From Muricea muricata (lineage: Eukaryota > Cnidaria > Anthozoa > Malacalcyonacea > Plexauridae), in contig OY979718.1 of the NCBI GenBank assembly GCA_963855995.1, positions 59,560,564 to 59,624,563 of the forward strand: DNA of 64,000 nt, read 5' to 3'. The translations under genes were made by a program, and so were the position numbers. The notes beneath the pieces are model-generated. The model was not told where the DNA came from, searched no databases, and worked only from the letters and a program-made list of their open reading frames with translations. Shown piece by piece: positions 61,301 through 64,000 of this stretch (positions are counted from its first letter, which is position 1; every line of letters begins with the position of its first letter).

Positions 61301-64000
61301 GTGTTTTTTTCGTTTTTTATCTTGATTTCTTCTAAATTTTACTCCAAAATGTGCGAAATACGAAAATTGTCATGTTCTCCTCTTTATTTTGCATTTGGCT
61401 ACATTGTTTCCGTACTTTACTTGGCTACAATGTTCTCATGCTTTACTTGGCTACAATGTTCTCATGCTTTATGCACGGCGAAACTGAGCTTTAAATATTT
61501 GAATATCAAGCCACGAAAATGGCTGTCTCTTGCTCACAACGTAAACTAGGGTTGGCTTGGGTTGGCAAAGATTATCTTAATGAATAATTAAAACAAAAAG
61601 CATCGTCACATTTGTGATCTGACAGTGTTACTAACATTTGCTCAATACTTACATCTTCCAATTCAACCCACTTGTCCTGAACTTCAAGCCAAACTGTCAG
61701 AACCGCTTCGATTGTTTGAAGTTGTTTTTGCCATTTATGAATTTCATCAGTAAACGAACTGGCGGCACTTCCACATAACATGCTTTGAAGGGAAACCTGC
61801 ATAATATAAAATTGTTCTAAATATTGTCTAAAGAAGACCATGAAAAATTAGTGCTAAAGTATAAACGAATAAAATCTTGTTTTACAAGCTGAAGCACTCC
61901 CCTCCTGGGAGGAGCTGCTTAAAATTCCAAACCAAGGACTTACCATTATCACAGGGCATTTGGCTGTGATTTTTACATGCGACTGGGATTTGACTGTTTA
62001 TTTTTTTCAAAAGTCAAATTTCACAGGTGTAGAAAATAAACATACTAGTTACCTGGTGGGATTCAAGCTCTTCAAAAATAGGATCACAGTTTGTCAGCAA
62101 ACAAAGCGGACCAGAATCCTTTAAAAACACACACATAACATAAATTGAATAATGCATGCTGATATCGTCATAATATAACTTCAGAAATCTTTACCTGTGT
62201 CAAGTTCATAAGCGACTGTGAGAACGCCCCAGATGCAAGGGAAGGTGTTGTTCTGCGAGTCTTGCTTTCTTTATGGCTTAGTCCGCCACTCCCGTAGCTT
62301 GTCACCGAATATCTACCAGATAAACCTCGATGACCAGCATGACCTTGACCTTCAGAGTCAATCTCACTTGCACCAACCTAAAATGTGATTACCATCATAT
62401 ATTCCCAAACGTGCTCGCAAAAACGGACGGTCGGTATACCCATGCACCGAAGTGGTATGGGTACTGAATCAAGCAAGGGTATGTCATCATGGCTTTCAAT
62501 TTAAAGTGACGCCCATGTATTGATATCCCGACACGTCAATGTTTTTCAGTATAACAAAGGTAACGACATGGCAAAATAATCGATTTAATTTGTTTCACTA
62601 CAATCATATCAAGGTATAATCAATGTAAAAGAAAAAATCAATAAAATCAAACCTCTTGATTTCCTGTAAGCATTGCTGCTGAAGAAACTCTTGCTTTCTT
62701 GTAACGTTTTAGTTCGAAAACTTTGCTCAGCCAAACCTCTTCATACGTTCTTAGTGAACTTTCAATGGCTACGTCTTTGGTCGCCTTCTGAATGATCGTG
62801 CGTACTTCATCTGCCTGATCTAGATTGGCATAAGAACATTGAAATAAGAGCGTGCGAATGTGTTCAACACAGGTAAAAGACGCACGAGCTCGTCGCATAC
62901 GTAGCGCTACCGAACTGAGATTTTCACGTCTCGAACTCTTATCTAGGGCCTTACATCCACAATAAATCAGGGCAAGAGAGTATATCGTGACCGAGTATTT
63001 TGACATCAGCTACTAGGAAAATTATATCAACTAGAAACATTCTCATCGCATCGCATGAAGCTTTTAGTTTTTGTCTAGAGATGATTTTTATGCTGGTTTT
63101 CGTTGAAACATTTCAAGAACTCGGGATTGTTTTGAAACACTTCAAAAACGACAACGCGTGTACTTTTAGTCAAGTTCTAAACACGAGAAGTTGGTGCCTG
63201 TAATTTAAACAGTTGCCAGCTCAATCACTTTTTATGGCTTATGTAAGGCTCTGAACGACCGAGCCACAGCACTTAACCAACCGAGAGAAATACATATCTG
63301 TTTCCACAGAGAGAAAAAAATTAAGTATATAATTTGTAAGAAACATATATGTTGGGTAAAAAATGTTCCAATACTTACGATGAAATCCGAATTCAATGAA
63401 CTGTCCGAAAGACATCTTGACCAGACCATCATTTGCAACCACGTGAATGTTTTCTCCAGCCAATCGCAACAACTGTTTCCAATGTCGAGGACGCAATGCC
63501 GCCTTCTGCAAATCTTCAACAATGGGTAAACATGCCTAAAGGAACAGGCAATCAATGTACAAGAACTATATCGAGGGAATTGACGGGTCTTTGAGGATGA
63601 CTTGGAAGTTTCATCATTGTTATTATACCATTTTATTTCACAGGAAGCAGTAGGAATGAAGTTAAGGTAGTTCCGCAGTAATTGTTCCCTAAACGAGAAT
63701 TTGCCGAGACCTCCCAGGCTTGAAGTTTATGATATGCTAATAGTAAAAACACAAAAAAGGTTTGGGTCACCGAGCTCGTTCAGAAGATATGACAAGCATA
63801 ATACACCACGTTTTTCGAGTATGGCGCCATTTTTATTATATTTTGATTTAGAGCAAAAAATTGCAATTTCACCACTATCATTGAATTTATCAATGATCCT
63901 ACCGTAGTATACCCATCTAGTAATATAACTCATAGTCAATTAATCTGTCTGATATTCTCTAAAAATGACGTAAAGTATACCTGCATATCAATGATGGAAT
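3155..64000 (-). CDS. dynein heavy chain, atypical (DNHD1-like), 54 exons traced, 5' end outside window
   Basis: Exons in transcript order: 63981-64000 (partial), 63379-63535, 62653-62819, 62195-62377, 62053-62118, 61653-61796, 60844-60979, 54717-54860, 51267-51418, 44684-45520, 43621-43750, 42101-42727, 41198-41488, 38070-38179, 37546-37703, 37214-37337, 36683-36796, 35988-36296, 35711-35881, 35424-35552, 31769-32053, 31358-31566, 30289-30585, 29457-29649, 28750-28896, 28267-28341, 27531-27770, 26504-26709, 25862-26028, 25091-25241, 22950-23106, 21977-22009, 21809-21880, 21037-21211, 20428-20494, 19337-19504, 17663-17903, 16734-16997, 16074-16549, 15723-15872, 14889-15192, 14295-14616, 13831-13993, 12782-12897, 12034-12542, 11122-11302, 10669-10871, 10138-10389, 9698-9954, 9162-9438, 8426-8627, 7154-7344, 4424-4551, 3155-3281. 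All junctions are GT..AG and phase-consistent; the sum is 11,174 nt, about 3,723 residues. The order linker, AAA1-4, stalk, AAA5-6, C-terminal domain is the dynein heavy chain order. The protein would sit on microtubules, probably in cilia or sperm flagella. The missing N-terminal tail lies to the right. The DNHD1 assignment rests only on divergence and lost ATPase residues. Confidence 0.9.
3687..3942. repeat. TA-flanked fold-back MITE, family A copy 1
   Basis: The left arm starts CAGCTAATTCAAAAAAGG and the right arm, reverse-complemented, starts CAACTAATTCAAAAAAGG. Both continue into GTTGTCCTT and an ACTCTAAGC block. TATA lies on each side, consistent with a TA target duplication as in Tc1/mariner-type elements. 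It sits in the last dynein intron. A related copy is at 35023-35220. Confidence 0.75.
4160..4370 (+). repeat. dispersed repeat B, copy 1
   Basis: This stretch matches 11585-11810 in the same orientation (shared blocks GCGAGTATTTT, GATCCATTTTATACC, AAGCCGAGAAAATC, GCAAAAATTTTGTGAAAAT, CTCATGAATTAT). The ends are unclear and no coding potential is evident. Confidence 0.6.
4776..7125. mobile_element. TTAA-flanked fold-back element, non-autonomous
   Basis: TTAA at 4776-4779 and 7122-7125 bound an inverted repeat whose arms run to about 5,390 on the left and from about 6,260 on the right. The tips share CAATTTTTATTG and GTGAAAGAG blocks; inner parts share GATTCGCAG and GACCGGTTT. The roughly 870-bp centre has no credible gene. 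TTAA target duplications are known for piggyBac and Kolobok transposons. The element fills most of the exon 52-53 intron and stops 28 bp after the exon 52 donor. Its tips match the element at 53950-54474. Confidence 0.8.
7737..7990 (+). mobile_element. tRNA-derived SINE
   Basis: The 5' part reads like a tRNA: an A-box-like GGTTATTGGTCAG and a B-box-like GAGTTCGATCCC about 40 bases later. It is followed by a non-tRNA body with GTGGGTTTTCTCCGGG, a block common in invertebrate SINE bodies. It lies in the exon 51-52 intron. A weak relic of the same body block is near 56243-56275. Confidence 0.65.
8009..8296. repeat. fold-back MITE next to the SINE
   Basis: GGCAATAGAAGCGTTC near 8011 is answered by the reverse complement GGCAGTAGAAGCGTTC ending near 8296. 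The arms continue through TTTGCTCAAG and TCAGATCAATT with moderate divergence. The unit abuts the SINE end, in the exon 51-52 intron. Confidence 0.7.
9478..9515. repeat. AT dinucleotide-rich tract
   Basis: Imperfect TA/ATA repeats just upstream (transcript sense) of dynein exon 50. Nothing else is visible in this short stretch. Confidence 0.6.
10669..14616 (-). CDS. dynein AAA6 module, exons 42-47
   Basis: Exon 42 has YAPLSHLVTVLFNAINSLSS and EYRFSIDYFLNLF, matching YRP.A.RGS.LYF.I..L......YQ.SL..F..LF. Exons 43-44 give LTKMVFESLF and HRLTFGTLLSSVI, matching T...Y..V.RGLFE.HKL.F. Exon 45 (169 codons) has FDPTLLTPSWVPRDRWQSL, GLLILRCLRPDRLTSAMKEYV (the RCLRPD signature) and PILVLLPDNSFLE, where the family has LSPG.DP. 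Exon 46 has ALATAVRSDSWIIIENIHCASSVW, matching A...G.W..LQN.HLA..W. Exon 47 has RWRVFLTTKPSLSLPESLL, matching FRLWLTS.P...FP..ILQ. Confidence 0.87.
11585..11810 (+). repeat. dispersed repeat B, copy 2
   Basis: Direct-orientation match to 4160-4370, in the exon 45-46 intron. It differs by small insertions and substitutions. No terminal inverted repeats are obvious. Confidence 0.6.
13070..13822. repeat. element with short inverted ends in the exon 43-44 intron
   Basis: The left end reads GGTGGCTCCCTACAGTAGC and the right end, reverse-complemented, GGTGGCTCCCTACTGTTGC. The right end starts 8 bases inside the intron from the exon 43 donor. The interior holds no convincing gene, only short frames. 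Target duplication not identified. Confidence 0.55.
14889..16997 (-). CDS. dynein AAA5 module, exons 38-41
   Basis: Exon 38 has AGAVCMAAAFATYLGPYKHS, the start of AAA5 (LAAAFISYLGPF). Exon 39 opens with a roughly 70-residue Ser/Glu/Asp-rich insert, then VRQWLNLGMGMR and WQRPPFVIDPHGRGLELIRQ, matching VR.W.I.GLP.D and RRWPLMIDPQ.QA..WI. Exon 40 has IEKAITSGNVLVLLNVNESV, matching LE.AI..G..VLLENV.E. Exon 41 has RLYLLTSSHTVSFTPEIAS and ITTLVNFTLENE, matching FRLYLTT.L.NPHY.PE. Exon 39 could also begin at a second in-frame AG 9 bases further on (16540). Confidence 0.85.
15603..15619. repeat. poly-C run
   Basis: A run of about 17 C bases in the exon 40-41 intron. Length may be unreliable in assemblies. 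Confidence 0.8.
17411..17562. repeat. small fold-back MITE
   Basis: ACCAACCT and AGGCTTTGTGATTGG on the left are answered on the right by the reverse complement ACCAACCT ... AGGCTTTGTGAGTGG. About 150 bp, in the exon 37-38 intron. Confidence 0.65.
17663..23106 (-). CDS. dynein stalk and microtubule-binding tip, exons 31-37
   Basis: Exon 31 (52 codons) begins FINLFKKRYISIREEYGRM and continues as a heptad-rich helix (coiled coil 1). Exons 32 (33 bp, 11 codons) and 33 (24 codons) extend it. Exon 34 opens with ALPKFKEAHERSVFKAAAVV, the ALP.L..A conserved where coiled coil 1 re-enters the tip; exon 35 has LTWNKGAKRIMANLDRF, matching W..AK..L.D..F. Exon 36 has ENPALVMLVKWVSGV, the A..GLC.WV segment. 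Exon 37 (80 codons) is coiled coil 2, from YHQMMLSKVKPLHVKV to LERASYFEN, the usual R/KA..L. Stalk and tip are thus present and of normal size, unlike the eroded ATPase sites. Confidence 0.87.
18096..18277. repeat. small fold-back MITE
   Basis: GCTAGCCTGGTTAACC on the left pairs with CTAGCCTGGATAACC read on the opposite strand at the right. About 180 bp, in the exon 36-37 intron. Confidence 0.55.
18300..19330. other. intron sequence without recognised content
   Basis: This stretch between the MITE at 18096-18277 and dynein exon 36 is AT-rich. It shows short frames only and no clear repeat pair. Confidence 0.4.
19668..19742. repeat. short imperfect hairpin
   Basis: AAGTGTCATGAGAAA is followed about 40 bases later by its near reverse complement TTTCTCATGACACT. 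The flanks read AAAGGG and CCTCTTTAA. It could be a very small fold-back relic in the exon 35-36 intron. Confidence 0.5.
20535..20661. repeat. small fold-back MITE
   Basis: GAATTATTCAGACC and GGTCTGAATAATTC form inner arms. The outer arms are AGAATTATTGGA on the left and, reverse-complemented, AGAATTATTGAA on the right. It abuts exon 35 at about 40 bp. Confidence 0.65.
22244..22262 (+). repeat. isolated mariner-like terminus
   Basis: ACAAGGTGTCCCAAAAAA resembles the ACAGGGTGTCCCAAAA termini of mariner-type MITEs. No partner end was seen nearby. Compare 36976-37103. Confidence 0.3.
23752..24713. repeat. inverted pair with shared reading frame, in the stalk intron
   Basis: Plus-strand 23752-23864 and minus-strand 24713-24603 are similar over about 110 bases. 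Both encode IDLKIDNLD followed by VSIPT, and both end near ACCACTTATGGCG. The left copy has frame-changing differences after VSIPT. The pair could be the arms of a fold-back element, or two decayed fragments of an unrelated coding sequence. The 740-bp spacer has no recognised content. Confidence 0.5.
25091..28341 (-). CDS. dynein AAA4 module with degenerate P-loop, exons 26-30
   Basis: Exon 26 (25 codons) has ITEYNKDFPKIKLALYD, matching L.EYN.....M.LVLF.DA. Exon 27 (80 codons) has ALIVSEGSPGATSSIVKLAAHL where other heavy chains read ALLVGVGGSGKQSLTRLAAF; the invariant Lys is absent. It continues to NFRNDLVTAYRRAGVK, matching FREDLK.LY..AG. Exon 28 replaces the usual FLFTDTQI with ILLLLGENDV, then EFLVSSSIAHLFSEEER. 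Exon 29 has MILSVSSPGSKFQQKCRDFP and FPHWSRENL, matching VL..SP.G..FR.R.R.FP and DWF..WP. The module is clearly AAA4, but both Walker motifs are altered. Confidence 0.86.
26914..26975 (+). repeat. possible tRNA-related SINE relic
   Basis: GTAGGTTCGATTCTAC contains a B-box-like GGTTCGATTC inside a 4-5 bp stem, as in a tRNA T arm. No convincing A box or cloverleaf was found. It lies in the exon 27-28 intron. Confidence 0.25.
28750..32053 (-). CDS. dynein AAA3 module with intact P-loop, exons 21-25
   Basis: Exon 21 (95 codons) carries Walker A GEQGCGKTS and Walker B LICLVDDLNL, both close to the AAA3 consensus (GPTGTGKT, FIDDLNMP). Exon 22 has LIRQLIDHGGVFEP and NRLLRHFSIFHVPYP, corresponding to LIRQ..D..G.YD and RF.RHF.V....P. 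Exon 23 ends CHYVFTLTDLTMVFR, the HY.FNLRDLSRV.QG motif. Exon 24 has LLLFWRNECDWVYNRRLVDSVDRERYQQ, the LW.HE..RVF.DRL...D signature. Exon 25 is Gly/Ser-rich at its centre. AAA3 is the regulatory nucleotide site in other dyneins and is the best preserved site here. Confidence 0.88.
30229..30288 (-). repeat. tandem duplication spanning the exon 23 donor
   Basis: The block CGAAGC, TATCTGACAAAAGAGCTTAC occurs twice, at about 30229-30257 and 30260-30288. On the minus strand the second unit supplies the exon 23 GTAAGC donor. The first unit is therefore an intact decoy donor 31 bases further into the intron. Confidence 0.7.
32131..32155. repeat. GATA microsatellite, probable LINE 3' tail
   Basis: About six GATA units lie at the low-coordinate end of the LINE fragment described next. 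On the minus strand they would follow the LINE 3' end, a usual place for short tandem tails in CR1/RTE-type LINEs. Confidence 0.6.
32156..34790 (-). mobile_element. decayed LINE retrotransposon, intron 20-21
   Basis: Fragments in element order: 34480-34226 has ITCPDFICITEPWL, the start of an AP-type endonuclease; 33854-33438 has FGFSDQVTTGLKPKN and YREGYLPLSWKKADI, the region before the reverse transcriptase fingers; 32864-32427 has NGAKCKELCISFAK and KLLGVSISKDLKWNVHI, the conserved thumb region after the catalytic core. The palm is broken by frameshifts and stops. The orientation matches the dynein gene. Confidence 0.75.
35023..35220. repeat. fold-back MITE, family A copy 2
   Basis: The left end is CAGCTATTTCAAATATGG followed by TTGTCCCAAAGC. 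The right end reverse-complements to CAGCTATTTCAGTTAGG and TTGTCCCAAAGC. Related to 3687-3942 (CAGCTA, TTCAAA, GGTTGTCC). It lies in the exon 20-21 intron. Confidence 0.7.
35424..41488 (-). CDS. dynein AAA1-AAA2 connector and AAA2 module, exons 13-20
   Basis: Exon 13 holds the end of AAA1 (LVEAIRDTFLPGLSLSDIVIF). Exon 14 holds LQPGVAFESKVAQLAQLV, the segment that leads into AAA2. Exon 15 begins VAVVGPSGCGKTE, an intact Walker A. Exon 16 gives EWKDGLV and KWIHFDGI, the AAA2 EW.DG and FDG strands. Exons 17-18 give SGERIRIP and LEHVNPATICQIGLLCM, matching the GE.I.. and ASPATVSR.G signatures; the usual SR is CQ. Exon 19 has FNFAAIWAFGGTL and exon 20 VWNYFVSPDTHEFCSW, the AAA2-AAA3 linker. The 3-kb intron after exon 13 contains a LINE; the exon 15-16 intron (208 bp) is mostly a MITE. 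Confidence 0.87.
36976..37103. repeat. mariner-type MITE
   Basis: The right end reverse-complements to TACAGGGTGTCCCCAAAACGG and the left reads CCGGGTGATCCAAAAACTCCGG. ACAGGGTGTCCCAAAA is a familiar mariner terminus. About 130 bp, in the exon 16-17 intron. Confidence 0.6.
37373..37516. repeat. MITE filling a short dynein intron
   Basis: TAGACC with AACGTCAAACGCGG on the left is answered on the right by ATAGACC ... GACGTCAAATGCGG read on the other strand. TA flanks both ends. It occupies about 144 of the 208 bases of the exon 15-16 intron. Confidence 0.7.
38300..40710 (-). mobile_element. LINE retrotransposon with 428-codon reverse transcriptase fragment
   Basis: The main frame (40400-39114) has the reverse transcriptase blocks in order: AVFIDFRKAFDLVDHKRLL, PAGVPQGSVIASTLFNIYIDD and KYADDCTQ (the YADD catalytic box). 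It then runs NVKKTK and, after a stop, LLGVSV and KWNAHVEEI of the thumb, down to about 38617. An endonuclease start (SNVCHITSKADELC, ITESWL) at 40660-40540 is joined too early to the pre-RT region, so most of the endonuclease is deleted. The 3' end carries a TTA/TAT microsatellite near 38300-38325. CR1/Jockey-type by motif pattern. It lies in the exon 13-14 intron, same strand as the gene. Confidence 0.85.
40742..40935. repeat. palindromic MITE family C, copy 1
   Basis: AACAAATAGATTTCATTTT on the left is answered by AAAATGAAATCTATTTGTT ending near 40836. The inner block CTGTGATCTATTACAGTACAG-like sequence and a downstream block (ATCACGCCA, GACGTCATC) recur at 51600-51884. Confidence 0.65.
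42101..43750 (-). CDS. dynein AAA1 module with degenerate ATPase site, exons 11-12
   Basis: The P-loop is split by an intron: exon 10 ends GPS and exon 11 starts GSGKNE, giving GPSGSGKNE where motile dyneins have GPAGTGKTE. The Lys stays but the Mg-binding Thr is Asn. Across the exon 11-12 junction the Walker B region reads GAWICFGKINVMEK, where the family has GAWACFDEFNRI; both acidic residues are replaced (Gly-Lys). In exon 12 the sensor-1 segment is FATMIPGG instead of FITMNPGY. Flanking sequence still aligns well (FKGLALTG, ILSTVVQLIQ, LPSDLVRRLRSV, IISEVFLTANGF), so the fold is probably kept while ATP hydrolysis at this site is probably lost. I infer the loss from residues only. Confidence 0.85.
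42829..42864. repeat. near-perfect hairpin
   Basis: CTACTCGCTATCTAT (42829-42843) pairs with ATAGATAGCGAGTAG (42850-42864) across a 6-base loop. Confidence 0.8.
42965..43069. repeat. fold-back hairpin element
   Basis: CAATTAGATTA and ACTCGC/GAGC outer arms enclose a perfect inner stem, ATGCGGTGATAGTTGAT paired with ATCAACTATCACCGCAT, around a TTCGGGCTTCGCCC centre. Together with 42829-42864 it may form one element (about 42820-43070). Confidence 0.75.
43130..43385. repeat. CCA/CAC-rich low-complexity tract
   Basis: Imperfect CCACCA and ATCACCACTA units over about 250 bases on the plus strand, strongly strand-asymmetric (almost no G). It lies in the exon 11-12 intron between a fold-back and exon 11. 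Confidence 0.75.
43815..44313. mobile_element. hAT-type MITE with exact 8-bp target duplication
   Basis: The left end is CAGGGGTGGATTTAGG and the right reverse-complements to CAGGGGTGGATCCAG. CAATAGAT flanks it on both sides (43807-43814 and 44314-44321), an exact 8-bp duplication as made by hAT transposases. The 104-codon frame inside has no recognisable domain. In the exon 10-11 intron. Confidence 0.88.
44684..64000 (-). CDS. dynein linker region, exons 1-10
   Basis: Landmarks in order: LRPRHWKQLLRLAG (exon 2), matching the linker motif around RHW; KATKDVAIESSL and EVWL (exon 3), matching the A..E..IE..L...W helix; IHKWQKQL and TVWLEVQDKWVELED (exon 6), matching W...L.....WL.VQ..W..LE; LPHEANLFAAVNRDFRVLM (exon 7); RRQQKFPRFYFLSPEDVL (exon 8), the diagnostic KR..FPRF.FLS signature; and LVNPYLSKVYENI (exon 9). 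Exon 10 (837 bp) ends with FSYGMEYQGACSRIVLTPMT, the segment just before AAA1, and GPS of the P-loop. Exon 4 (61 codons, Gly/Ser rich) and the middle of exon 10 (Arg/Ser rich) look like flexible inserts. The exon 7-8 intron is 5,983 bp and carries the GPCR gene. Confidence 0.88.
46727..47845 (-). pseudogene. C-terminal half of transposase-like protein, stops and frameshifts
   Basis: 47845-47303 has GMRDALQYRPVKG and a VWKAYNIGQGKLF block. 47292-47092 has WALKKHSGSTRFSPAVKEYL and GEKTGCKADPA before a stop. 47090-46727 continues with FKREEWLSKNQIKSFFSRLA and EEDVECLIED. I recall similar uncharacterised predictions (TRF...YL, GE.TG.KADP, QI..FFSRL) from many cnidarian genomes but have no name for the family. 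At least one in-frame stop and one frame change make it non-functional here. Confidence 0.6.
47848..48490. mobile_element. TA-flanked MITE nested in the transposase-like gene
   Basis: Perfect 19-bp inverted ends: GTCAGGGAGGCAGAGGTA after TA on the left, and its exact reverse complement before TA on the right. It separates the YREKQ..DWYGK part from the GMRDAL part of the transposase-like gene, so it inserted after the host element. The AT-rich interior has no gene. Confidence 0.85.
48502..50007 (-). pseudogene. N-terminal half of transposase-like protein with Cys/His-rich start
   Basis: 50007-49741 starts MSKCSFATSECGKFRD, with spaced Cys and His residues and MWICPKHRYNLGRNWRP, likely a zinc-binding module. 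49198-48689 has LSRATLFRILNVREASQQK and GVDDIAADGSSGI. After an in-frame stop (48686-48688) the frame continues with ALILIDWVMKFLQLRYREKQ and SDWYGK, whose hydrophobic strand plus Asp could be the first catalytic acid of an RNase-H-like fold. Introns probably separate the first two parts. The gene is broken by the stop, a later frameshift and the MITE at 47848-48490. Confidence 0.6.
51500..51572 (-). other. tRNA-like sequence, probably SINE or tRNA relic
   Basis: On the minus strand, TGGTATAATGATCAGAG could be an A box, and GTAGG TTTGATT CCTAC forms a perfect T arm. The acceptor halves do not pair convincingly, so a functional tRNA is unlikely. In the exon 8-9 intron. Confidence 0.35.
51600..51884. 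repeat. palindromic MITE family C, copy 2
   Basis: AAATAGATTTCACTTTT and CTGTACTGTAATAGATCACAG on the left are answered by CTGTGATCTATTACAGTACAG and AAAAGTGAAATCTA on the right. The centre is a second hairpin (GAACAAAAAAGT ... ACTTTTTGTTC). The block after it matches the flank of copy 1 at 40742. It abuts the element at 51885. Confidence 0.7.
51885..53937. mobile_element. 2-kb element with long inverted ends and internal TGAGCA repeat arrays
   Basis: Both ends read GAGTAGTTC(C/T)ACT inward. The arms share GGTCGGAAGTAATTAGTATT repeated two to three times per arm, then GTGGTGGGGGA, CCTTTACGAGACACTCTGAC and CGTCCCTTGCGTCAATTT. Inside, TGAGCA/TGCTCA half-sites cluster at 52640-52860, and a 115-bp unit is tandemly doubled at 53400-53514 and 53515-53628. 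A short broken frame lies between (next entry). Mechanism unknown. Confidence 0.75.
52871..53252 (+). pseudogene. short Cys/His protein frame inside the 2-kb element
   Basis: The frame starts MSCKFSGKAFHRGFNRRRHK and has C, H, H, C spaced like a degenerate zinc finger, followed by an acidic Ser/Thr/Asp tail. A TAA at 53087-53089 interrupts it, then the same frame resumes with MVEEAMQEHKTAFQEMKMNL. I recall similar small predictions in cnidarian genomes but no function. The position inside the inverted repeats suggests it belongs to the element. Confidence 0.45.
53950..54474. mobile_element. TTAA-flanked MITE, same tip family as 4776-7125
   Basis: TTAA at 53950-53953 and 54471-54474. Left tip AGAAAATCGCAACAAAAATT, right tip reverse-complemented AGAGAAATGGCAACATAAAT; both continue TTTTATYGTYTYATTTGAAAGAG. 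The tips match those of the larger element at 4776-7125 (CAACA, AATTTTTATTGT, GAAAGAG). In the exon 8-9 intron. Confidence 0.8.
55966..56152. repeat. small fold-back MITE
   Basis: GCGTTGCCCACACAACGCAAAA on one side and GCGTTGCCCACATAATGCAAAA read on the other strand at the far side, with AAAATCGAT inner arms. In the exon 7-8 intron; the neighbouring 54975-55960 shows nothing I recognise. Confidence 0.65.
57329..57563. repeat. small fold-back MITE beside the GPCR gene
   Basis: TATAGGGGTCGGTTGTATCA on the left pairs with TGTCAGGGGCCAGTTGTATCA read from the right. About 125 bases downstream (transcript sense) of the GPCR stop. Confidence 0.55.
57689..58648 (-). CDS. class A (rhodopsin-family) G protein-coupled receptor, intronless, 319 codons
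   Basis: Seven hydrophobic segments are visible. TM1 carries LNGLTIAAIW (conserved Asn), TM2 SVVDLAIGVV (conserved Asp), TM3 ends LCVLNIERYLAILHP (ERY for DRY), TM6 has FLACFLPS (conserved Pro), and TM7 has LSPMIFFW in place of NPxxY. The start at 58648 (MNGTNSSATNF) is preferred over an in-frame ATG 56 codons upstream because it gives a normal short extracellular N-terminus with two N-glycosylation sequons. Ligand unknown; such intronless receptors are expanded in cnidarians. It lies inside the exon 7-8 intron of the dynein gene, on the same strand. The C-tail is only about 20 residues. Confidence 0.85.
   Translation of the reverse strand: MNGTNSSATNFIKTCTFLNDRENLIVKFPSDTSVLQHMMLLVISIILMFSTIILNGLTIAAIWLCGQLKAKVFCFTVMLKSVVDLAIGVVVIPVFITLVSKEIARNPTCVDYFISKKVAVLLYVCTVTLLCVLNIERYLAILHPTVHRNKVTKKLLLKYTTLAVILQTVLFALSIIEVQVFPYVLATATLVLIAATVFVYTRIFLSQAKLRVEIGRVAPLHGQTESTGRMQMRKMLDDLKLAKALFLVVVCFLACFLPSTISYMDRLNIQPTFSLIVRRRWFALLVLLSTTLSPMIFFWRNSTLRVTGIASIKRYFFSH
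59431..60741 (+). repeat. tandem direct duplication of about 0.65 kb
   Basis: Copy 1 starts GTCCAGGATAGTCAG at 59431 and reaches ACGCATGCAAATT near 60088. Copy 2 starts with the same word at 60123 and ends with the same word near 60741. They share blocks such as AAGTGGAT, ACAGGTGATTAATGA, ATTACTAAGTAATGATC and GTGCGAAATATAAATCATTA, with scattered indels. Each copy has a poly-C and a poly-G run. Non-coding, in the exon 7-8 intron. Confidence 0.85.
61395..61470. repeat. short tandem repeat, about 30-bp unit
   Basis: The unit containing TTGGCTACAATGTTCTCATG occurs twice in tandem, with a third diverged copy (TTGGCTACATTGTTTCCGT) before them. In the exon 6-7 intron. Confidence 0.75.

Noticed and set aside
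62820..63006. Upstream part of the open frame at exon 3 as coding
   Set aside because: The acceptor ATCTAG at 62820-62821 fits the phase of exon 2 and joins two conserved linker segments; the upstream part is pyrimidine-rich intron.
1..64000. CRISPR arrays, operons or bacterial features
   Set aside because: Spliceosomal introns, LINEs, SINEs and a dynein gene show eukaryotic DNA; no regularly spaced repeats of the CRISPR kind were seen.

Overview
The window looks like nuclear DNA of an invertebrate animal, most likely a cnidarian (anthozoan). It is AT-rich, with short exons separated by GT..AG introns, many fold-back DNA transposons, LINE and tRNA-SINE fragments, an intronless class A GPCR of a kind common in cnidarians, and a tandem CBM2-type protein. 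The taxon is an inference.

One gene dominates. On the minus strand I could trace 54 exons of a dynein heavy chain, from the right edge (64000, where the gene continues upstream) to a TAA stop at 3155-3157. Every intron obeys GT..AG and every junction keeps phase, giving about 3,723 residues without a stop: linker, AAA1-AAA4, stalk with microtubule-binding tip, AAA5, AAA6 and C-terminal domain. It is intact but very divergent. AAA1, normally the main motor ATPase, reads GPSGSGKNE at Walker A, CFGKIN at Walker B and MIPG at sensor 1. AAA4 has no P-loop lysine. AAA2 and AAA3 keep good P-loops. This fits an atypical, DNHD1-like heavy chain better than a standard axonemal motor; the subfamily name is a hypothesis.

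Layout. 1-1081 (+): end of a secreted-type protein with two tandem CBM2-like modules, with an in-frame stop upstream. 1082-3154: intergenic, between convergent genes. 3155-64000 (-): the dynein gene, whose introns hold everything else. These are a TTAA-flanked fold-back (4776-7125), a SINE and MITEs (7.7-8.3 kb), many small MITEs, two decayed LINEs (32.1-34.8 and 38.3-40.7 kb), an hAT MITE with an exact 8-bp target duplication (43815-44313), a 5.6-kb TTAA transposon with about 1-kb inverted repeats and a broken transposase-like gene (45541-51107), a 2-kb element with long inverted ends and internal TGAGCA arrays (51885-53937), a second TTAA fold-back (53950-54474), a complete GPCR gene nested on the same strand (57689-58648), and a 0.65-kb tandem duplication (59431-60741).

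The coding part therefore encodes one very large, presumably ciliary or flagellar, dynein-like protein whose introns act as a transposon sink and host an unrelated receptor gene. Splice sites were read by eye; no alignment or database search was run.
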